A stretch of 37,001 nucleotides of DNA from Variovorax boronicumulans NBRC 103145 (GTDB lineage Bacteria > Pseudomonadota > Gammaproteobacteria > Burkholderiales > Burkholderiaceae_C): NCBI RefSeq assembly GCF_001591345.1, contig NZ_BCUS01000061.1, positions 1 to 37,001 of the forward strand, read 5' to 3'. How positions within the stretch are numbered: the stretch's first letter is position 1; each line of letters opens with the position of its first letter. The notes below the pieces were generated by a model that was given only the letters and a program-made list of their open reading frames with translations, was not told the origin of the DNA and did no database searches. Position numbers and translations under genes: made by a program. Positions 32,005 to 37,001 of the stretch are shown here, one piece after another.

Positions 32005-33000
32005 ATGCCCCACATCCTCGTCGACAACCTCCGCAAGACCTACCGGGTGTCCGAGCGCGACCCCGGCCTGCGCGGTGCGCTGCGCGGCCTGCTGCAGCGC
32101 CGCCACCGCACGGTGGAGGCGCTGTCGGGCGTGTCGTTCGCGCTGGAGCGCGGCGAGCTGCTGGGCTTCATCGGGCCGAACGGCGCGGGCAAGTCGACCA
32201 CCATCAAGATCCTGTCGGGCATCCTGCGGCCCGACGGCGGGCGCGTGGAAGTCGACGGCCGCGACCCCTTTGCCGACCGCGAGCGCCACGTGGCGCGCAT
32301 CGGCGTGGTCTTCGGCCAGCGCACGCAGCTGTGGTGGGACCTGCCCGTGGGCGACGGCTTCGACCTGCTGCGCGACATCTACCGCGTCGACCCGCAGCGC
32401 TACCGCAAGACGCGCGACGAGCTGGTCGCGCTGCTGCACCTGGAGCGCGTGCTCGACCAGCCGGTGCGCCAGCTGTCGCTGGGCCAGCGCATGCGCGCGG
32501 AGATCGCGGCGGCGCTGCTGCACGAGCCCGACATCCTGTTCCTCGACGAGCCGACCATCGGCCTCGACGCGCCCTCCAAGCTCGCCGTGCGCGACTTCGT
32601 GCGCCGCGCCAACCGCGAGCGCGGCACCACCGTGCTGCTGACCACGCACGACATGCACGACATCGAGGCCCTGGCCCAGCGCGTGATCGTCATCGGCCAC
32701 GGCCGCGTGCTGGCCGACAGCCCCGTCGAGGCGCTGCGCGCGCAGGTGATGGCCGAGCGCCGGCTGGTGGTCGACTTTGCGCAAGACGCCACGCTGCCCG
32801 CGCACGTCGACGGCGCCACCGTGCATTCGCGCGACGGCCAGACGCTGGTGCTCGACTTCGACCCCAAGCAGACCCCCGCGCCCGCGCTCATCGCGCGCAT
32901 CGCCGGCGCGCACGCCGTGGAAGACATCCGCCTCGAAGGCCTCGCGATCGAAGCCGTGATCGCGCGCTTCTACGCCATGCACGGAGCGGCCGAGGCGTGA
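32005..33000 (+). CDS. ABC-2 type exporter ATP-binding protein
   Basis: A 331-residue ABC ATPase with Walker A GPNGAGKST (57-65), a variant signature LSLGQRMRAE, Walker B ILFLDEPTIGLD and the switch His in LTTHDMHD. The C-terminal extension (about 245-331) is typical of ABC-2 exporters of the COG4586 group. The gene is followed directly by the first permease (GTGA overlap possible). The second permease lies 2.5 kb further on, after the radical SAM block. Substrate unknown. Confidence 0.92.
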   Translation: MPHILVDNLRKTYRVSERDPGLRGALRGLLQRRHRTVEALSGVSFALERGELLGFIGPNGAGKSTTIKILSGILRPDGGRVEVDGRDPFADRERHVARIGVVFGQRTQLWWDLPVGDGFDLLRDIYRVDPQRYRKTRDELVALLHLERVLDQPVRQLSLGQRMRAEIAAALLHEPDILFLDEPTIGLDAPSKLAVRDFVRRANRERGTTVLLTTHDMHDIEALAQRVIVIGHGRVLADSPVEALRAQVMAERRLVVDFAQDATLPAHVDGATVHSRDGQTLVLDFDPKQTPAPALIARIAGAHAVEDIRLEGLAIEAVIARFYAMHGAAEA

Positions 33001-33008
33001 GGCCGGCC

Positions 33009-33851
33009 ATGGGCCCGCGCGACCTCGCCCGGCCGTATGTCGCGGCGTTCGTCTCGCGCTTCCTGCAGATGCTGCAATACCGCACGGCGGCGCTCGCGGG
33101 CTTTGCCACGCAGTGCTGGTGGGGCGGCATCAAGGTGATGGTGTTCGCCGCGTTCTACAGCGGCAGCGCCATCGCGGGCGCGGCCTCGTCGATGACGCTG
33201 GCCCAGGCCATCACCTACACCTGGCTCGCGCAAGGCCTGCTGGTGCTGATGCCTTGGCTCGGCGACCCCGAGGTGGCGCAGGCCGCGCGCACCGGCGCGG
33301 TGGCCTACGACCGCCTGCGCCCGGTGGACGCCTACGCGCTGTGGTTCGCGCGCACCGCAGGCTGGATCGCGGCGCGCCTGCTGCCGCGCGTGGCACTGAT
33401 GGCGGCCTTCGCGGCGGTCGCATTGCCGCTGGTGGGGCTGGGCGACTGGGCCTGGCAATTGCCTGCGAACGCGATGGCCGGCGCGGCGTTCCTGCTGTCG
33501 GTGGTGCTGGGCCTGTTGCTTTCGACCGCGATGGTGATGCTGCTCAACGTGGCGACCACGGCGGCGCTCAACGAGCGCGGCATTCAGGCGGTGGCGACGC
33601 CCGTGGTCATCGTGTTCTCGGGCAACCTGCTGCCGCTGGCGCTGCTGCCCGACGCCTGGCAGACCGCGCTGCTGGTGCAGCCGCTGGCGGGGCTGTTCGA
33701 TATTCCGGCGCGGCTGTACTTCGGGCAGCTGAGCGGCGCGCATGCGCTGGGCGCGCTGGGGCTGCAGTGCTTCTGGATCGTCGCGCTGGTCGCGTTCGGG
33801 CGGATGGCGATGGGGCGCACGATGCGCAGTCTGCAGGTGCAAGGTGGCTAG
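33009..33851 (+). CDS. ABC-2 type exporter permease 1
   Basis: A 280-residue inner-membrane protein with about six hydrophobic helices, of the COG4587-type ABC-2 permease group that pairs with the ATPase upstream. It opens with RPYVAAFVSRFLQMLQYRTAALAG, typical of the family. The start at 33009 has a TGAGG site; a GTG at 32997 overlapping the ATPase stop is an equally plausible start. Normally the partner permease follows at once. Here it is displaced to 36349. Confidence 0.88.
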   Translation: MGPRDLARPYVAAFVSRFLQMLQYRTAALAGFATQCWWGGIKVMVFAAFYSGSAIAGAASSMTLAQAITYTWLAQGLLVLMPWLGDPEVAQAARTGAVAYDRLRPVDAYALWFARTAGWIAARLLPRVALMAAFAAVALPLVGLGDWAWQLPANAMAGAAFLLSVVLGLLLSTAMVMLLNVATTAALNERGIQAVATPVVIVFSGNLLPLALLPDAWQTALLVQPLAGLFDIPARLYFGQLSGAHALGALGLQCFWIVALVAFGRMAMGRTMRSLQVQGG

Positions 33852-33936
33852 GGTGACGGGCGCGCGCAGGGAGCCACTCCCGCCCTCGGAGGCAGCGCTG
33901 TCGTATGGTGGCGGGTGCGACAACCCCGCCCCTGCC

Positions 33937-35127
33937 ATGCGCCCCGTCATTCCCGTTGAAGCCGATGCGCCGGCGCCCCTCGCCGTGCGGACCGTGACCT
34001 GCGCGATCGACCAGATCGCCGTGGCCGATCTGCCGCGCAGCGCGAGTTCCCCGCTCTTCGAACGTCTTCGCCGCTCCGTGCGCGGGGTGACCCTTCGCAC
34101 GCCGCCTTCGAACGAGGCCACGCGCTGGCACACGCACACGATCGGCGGCGTCGCGCGGCGCCTTGCGCAGCCCCTCACGTTCACGCCGTACGCCTCCGTG
34201 AAGCCTTGTTCGGCACGTTGCGGCTTCTGCTCGGAAAACCTGCGCAAGACCGACGGCGGAACCTCGGCATCCCGGCTGCGTCCGGCGCCCGACTACTTCG
34301 ACGGCCTGTCCCGCGCGCTGCGCGCCTTGCGCGGCGTGCCGCTGTCGTGGTCGCTCTCGGGCCTGGAAACGAGCGACGACACCGACTGGATGCTTCGGCT
34401 GCTGCACACGCTGACCGCGGGCGAAAGAGAAGGCCCGGTGGTCGAGGACCGTGTGCTCTACACCAACGGCGCAGGCTTTGCCGGCCCGCAGGGCGAGGTG
34501 CTGCGGCGCGCGCTGCAACGCTTCGGAATGAGCTGGCTGGAGTTGTCCCGCCACCACCACGACGGCGCGGTCAACCAGGCCATCATGCGGTTCCGGCCCG
34601 AGGTGGCCATCGGCGACGCCGCCGTGTTCGAACGCACCGCGCGCCAGCTCGCCGATGCGGTGGCGCTGCGGCTCGTGTGCATCCTCCAGCGCGGCGGCGT
34701 CGCGCAGCCGACCGACGTGGCCGCGTACCTCGCGTGGGCACGGCAATGCGGCGCCGGCACCGTCGTCTTCCGGGAGTTCTCGCGGCTCGACGACGGCTAT
34801 CGCGACAACGCCACCGCGCGCTATCTGCGCACGCAGCGGGTCTCGATGGACGCGCTGCTGACGGCCTGCCTCGACGCTCCCGACATCTCGCGCGGGTGGA
34901 CCCTCGAAAGCCTCACCGAGGGCTACTACTTCTGGAACCTGCGCCTGCGCACCGACAACGGCCTGACGGTCGTCTTCGAAAGCGCCGACTACGGCGCCAT
35001 GCACGCGCGCCACGCGACCGGCGACGTCTACAAGCTCGTCTACTTTGCCGACGGACAGCTGTGCGCCGGCTGGGAGCCGGGGCACGACGTGCTGCTCGAC
35101 ACGCGCACCGCGAAGGCCTGTCCATGA
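33937..35127 (+). CDS. Radical SAM enzyme of unknown substrate
   Basis: A 396-residue cytoplasmic protein with a CX3CX2C cluster motif (Cys91, Cys95, Cys98 in KPCSARCGFC), the [4Fe-4S] site of radical SAM enzymes. SWSLSGLETSDD (near 138-148) fits the SAM-binding beta-2 position. About 80 residues precede the cluster, and the C-terminus (YKLVYFADGQLCAGWEPG) is a small extra domain. I do not recognise the subfamily; it is not viperin-like around the cluster. It begins 85 bases after permease 1 without a clear ribosome site, and its stop overlaps the methylase start (ATGA), so the two probably act together. Confidence 0.8.
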   Translation: MRPVIPVEADAPAPLAVRTVTCAIDQIAVADLPRSASSPLFERLRRSVRGVTLRTPPSNEATRWHTHTIGGVARRLAQPLTFTPYASVKPCSARCGFCSENLRKTDGGTSASRLRPAPDYFDGLSRALRALRGVPLSWSLSGLETSDDTDWMLRLLHTLTAGEREGPVVEDRVLYTNGAGFAGPQGEVLRRALQRFGMSWLELSRHHHDGAVNQAIMRFRPEVAIGDAAVFERTARQLADAVALRLVCILQRGGVAQPTDVAAYLAWARQCGAGTVVFREFSRLDDGYRDNATARYLRTQRVSMDALLTACLDAPDISRGWTLESLTEGYYFWNLRLRTDNGLTVVFESADYGAMHARHATGDVYKLVYFADGQLCAGWEPGHDVLLDTRTAKACP

Positions 35128-36164
35128 GCAGTCACAGCTGGCTGAAGCTCGATCATGAATCGCCGCGCTACCGGCTGCCGGACGACCTGCGCGCGCGGGA
35201 CCCGATGGGCGGGCGTGATTGCGGATGGCTCGAGCAGATGCTGCCCTTCGTGCGCCGGTTCTCGCAACCGGGCGACACGGTGTTCGACCCGTTCGCCGGC
35301 TTCGGCACGACGCTGCTCGCGGCGCGCCTCGAGCAGCGCCAGGCCCTGGGCTGCGAAGTCGATGCCAGCCGCATCGACCTCATCCGCGAGCGGCTGGCAC
35401 GCCACGGCCTCGCCCACGGCACGACGCTCCTGCACGCCTCGTGCGATGCGCTCGAAGACGCCGCGCTCCCGCCCTTCGACCTGTGCCTGACGAACGTCCC
35501 CTACTTCGGTTGCCGCTGGACCGGTGCGCAGGCAACCTCCCAGCTCTACGACAGCCCGAGCTACGCGCAGCACCTCGATGGCCTGCGCAACGTCTTCCAC
35601 CGCGTCCGCGCCGGATTGCGCGAGGGCGGTGCCTGCATCGCGATGGTGGAAAACCTCCGGATCGGCGATCGCGTGCTGCCGCTGGCCTTCGATCTCGCGC
35701 GCATCCTGGGTTCGCTCTTCACGATGGAGGAGGAGCGCGTGCTGGTCTATCCGCACGACGCGGAAGACAGCGACGCCGATGCCCGCACCGACCGGCGCCA
35801 CGAACACGCGCTGGTTTTTCGCAAGCAGCGCGAGCGCATCGACCTGTCGGCCACCGCTGCGCTGCTCGATGCCATGCGCGCCGCAGGACACGTCTTCACG
35901 CTGTTCGGCAGCTTCGCGCGCTGGCAGCAGGACCCACAGGGCCCTCCGCCCGCAGACGCCGACATCCGCGTCGACGCCGACCCGCAGCGCCTGGACGCCC
36001 TGCTGCGATGGCTGCAAGGGCAGGGCTTCTCGGTGACGAGCTGGGGCGACCCGGTCACCGCGCCCCTTCACCTCGACAGCTACCGCGGCCGCTTCTATTT
36101 CCGCGCCGATCGCATCGATGCCCGCGGCGCATTGATCCGACTCGACATCTGCTACGAGCAATGA
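35124..36164 (+). CDS. N4/N6-type methylase fused to a nucleotidyltransferase-like domain
   Basis: A 346-residue two-domain protein. Residues about 30-235 are a SAM-dependent amino-methyltransferase resembling DNA/RNA methylases: motif I DPFAGFGTT (55-63), acidic GCEVD (77-80) and catalytic motif LTNVPYF (122-128; NVPY rather than NPPY). Residues about 250-346 resemble a minimal nucleotidyltransferase: LFGSFARW (260-267), Asp278-Ala-Asp280, and a late Asp341 in LDICYE. The substrate could be a nucleic acid, nucleotide or small molecule. It overlaps the radical SAM gene upstream and a 61-codon frame downstream, both by ATGA. The nucleotidyltransferase call is by motif only. Confidence 0.75.
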   Translation: MSSHSWLKLDHESPRYRLPDDLRARDPMGGRDCGWLEQMLPFVRRFSQPGDTVFDPFAGFGTTLLAARLEQRQALGCEVDASRIDLIRERLARHGLAHGTTLLHASCDALEDAALPPFDLCLTNVPYFGCRWTGAQATSQLYDSPSYAQHLDGLRNVFHRVRAGLREGGACIAMVENLRIGDRVLPLAFDLARILGSLFTMEEERVLVYPHDAEDSDADARTDRRHEHALVFRKQRERIDLSATAALLDAMRAAGHVFTLFGSFARWQQDPQGPPPADADIRVDADPQRLDALLRWLQGQGFSVTSWGDPVTAPLHLDSYRGRFYFRADRIDARGALIRLDICYEQ

Positions 36165-36346
36165 GTGGCATGACGCAATCCGCACAGCGGTGGATCGATC
36201 CGCACCACGACCGCGCTCGGTGTGCGCAGGACACTGGGTGCTTCCCGCAGCGAAATCAAGGAGGAGGGCGAAGCCCGGGGGACATTCGCGGAGGGAAGTA
36301 CCCGGTGGCCTGTGCACGCGCCCTGAACAGCGGCGAGGGCCACTGA
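36161..36346 (+). CDS. Possible small cysteine-containing peptide
   Basis: A 61-residue frame starting inside the methylase stop (ATGA) and ending 2 bases before the second permease start. It has three Cys (21, 27, 51), a glycine/arginine-rich middle and no membrane helix. By hand count, 17 of 61 codons end in A or T, clearly more than in neighbouring genes, so coding potential is weak. It could be a precursor peptide for the radical SAM enzyme, a remnant, or chance. No family recognised. Confidence 0.3.
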   Translation: MSGMTQSAQRWIDPHHDRARCAQDTGCFPQRNQGGGRSPGDIRGGKYPVACARALNSGEGH

Positions 36347-36348
36347 AG

Positions 36349-37001
36349 ATGGGCGCACTTCCTCTGTTCTTCCGCCTCATGGCCGCTTCCATCAGCGGCC
36401 AGGCCAGGTACCCCGCGTCAGCCTTGCTGCTGACCCTCGGCCAGTTCCTCGGCACAGGCATCGAGGTCGTCGCCGTCTGGGCGCTGTTCCATCGCTTCGG
36501 CGAGGTGCAGGGCTGGGGCATCGGCGAGGTCGCGCTGTTCTACGGCCTCGTGAACTGCATGTTCGCCCTTGCCGATGCACTGGGCCGCGGCTTCGACGTG
36601 CTGGGCACCGAGTTCCTGCGCACCGGCACCTTCGACCGGCTGCTGCTGCGCCCGCGCCCGCTTGCGCTGCAGCTCATGGGCCACGACGTGCGCATCAGCC
36701 GCTTGGGCCGTCTGCTGCAGGGCCTGCTCGTGCTGGCCTTTGCGACCGTGCAGGCCGACATCGCGTGGACCCCCAGCGCCGTGGCAATCGCAATGTTCGC
36801 CCTGGCCGGCGGCATCGCGCTGTTCCTCGGCATCCTCGTGCTGCAGGGCACGCTGTCGTTCTGGACCGTCGAGAGCCTGGAGATCGCCAACGTGCTCACC
36901 TACGGCGGCGTGCAGGCGGCGCAGTACCCGCTGGCGCTCTATGCGCAGTGGTTCCGCCGCGTGCTGACCTTCATCGTGCCGCTGGCCTGCGTGGCGTACT
37001 T
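36349..37001 (+). CDS. ABC-2 type exporter permease 2 (partial, runs off the window)
   Basis: The first 217 codons of an inner-membrane protein with several hydrophobic helices, of the COG3694-type ABC-2 permease group: TGTFDRLLLRPRPLALQL and the FWTVESLEIANVLTYGG segment are characteristic. It should complete the exporter begun by the ATPase at 32005 and permease 1 at 33009. The ATG follows GAGGG at about 10 bases. The 3' end lies beyond the window. Confidence 0.88.
   Translation, partial: MGALPLFFRLMAASISGQARYPASALLLTLGQFLGTGIEVVAVWALFHRFGEVQGWGIGEVALFYGLVNCMFALADALGRGFDVLGTEFLRTGTFDRLLLRPRPLALQLMGHDVRISRLGRLLQGLLVLAFATVQADIAWTPSAVAIAMFALAGGIALFLGILVLQGTLSFWTVESLEIANVLTYGGVQAAQYPLALYAQWFRRVLTFIVPLACVAY

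Noticed and set aside
33937..35127. Prokaryotic viperin (antiviral radical SAM enzyme)
   Set aside because: It shares the CX3CX2C spacing, but the surrounding sequence and C-terminus do not resemble viperins, and no nucleotide kinase is adjacent.
33840..36360. Direct repeats or att sites flanking the radical SAM block
   Set aside because: Only short, imperfect similarity (TGACGGGCGC-like versus GATGGGCGC-like) is seen at the edges, within chance for this base composition.

Overview
This is high-GC chromosomal DNA (about two-thirds G+C, with codons ending mostly in G or C) from a betaproteobacterium, most likely Burkholderiales/Comamonadaceae and Variovorax-like. That placement is an inference. 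It rests on two Bug/TctC-type orphan solute-binding proteins, an Omp32-type porin, a double-length UvrA, and a nirBD-nirC-kinase/phosphatase operon. I see no tRNA, rRNA, insertion sequence, phage gene or CRISPR array.

Layout. 1-2.5 kb: a DUF4349-type lipoprotein, an unrecognised proline-rich protein and a convergent EthD-like protein. 2.5-3.5 kb: a GhrA-type hydroxyacid reductase ending in a good terminator. 3.5-9.5 kb: a tightly packed catabolic operon (IclR regulator, cupin, Tat-exported Bug protein, family III CoA-transferase, acyl-CoA dehydrogenase, acylphosphatase, HMG-CoA-lyase-like enzyme), probably for uptake, CoA activation, oxidation and cleavage of a small branched or dicarboxylic acid. 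9.5-15.3 kb, minus strand: nirB-nirD-nirC plus a PP2C-kinase fusion, preceded by a sigma-54 promoter and a roughly 200-nt leader with a strong hairpin, so a nitrogen-controlled nitrite assimilation operon. 15.5-16.9 kb: a YbaK / DUF1289 / DsbA-like isomerase operon. 17.1-19.1 kb: an MHS-family transporter with a large periplasmic insert, a terminator and a small membrane protein. 19.1-26.2 kb: a Liv-type binding protein divergent from a 1916-residue tandem UvrA. 26.3-31.1 kb: ornithine cyclodeaminase, acetylpolyamine amidohydrolase, a second Bug protein and a porin. 31.1-37 kb: a HAD phosphatase divergent from an ABC-2 exporter operon.

The most unusual region is 33.85-36.35 kb. The ABC-2 exporter (ATPase, permease 1, permease 2) is split between its two permease genes by a block of three stop/start-overlapping reading frames. 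These are a CX3CX2C radical SAM enzyme, an N4/N6-type methylase carrying a C-terminal nucleotidyltransferase-like domain, and a 61-residue reading frame with three cysteines. I do not recognise this as a named system. It could be a nucleic-acid or nucleotide-modifying pair, or a biosynthetic cassette whose product is exported by the surrounding transporter. Both are inference.

All functional calls come from reading motifs and lengths by eye. No database search was run.
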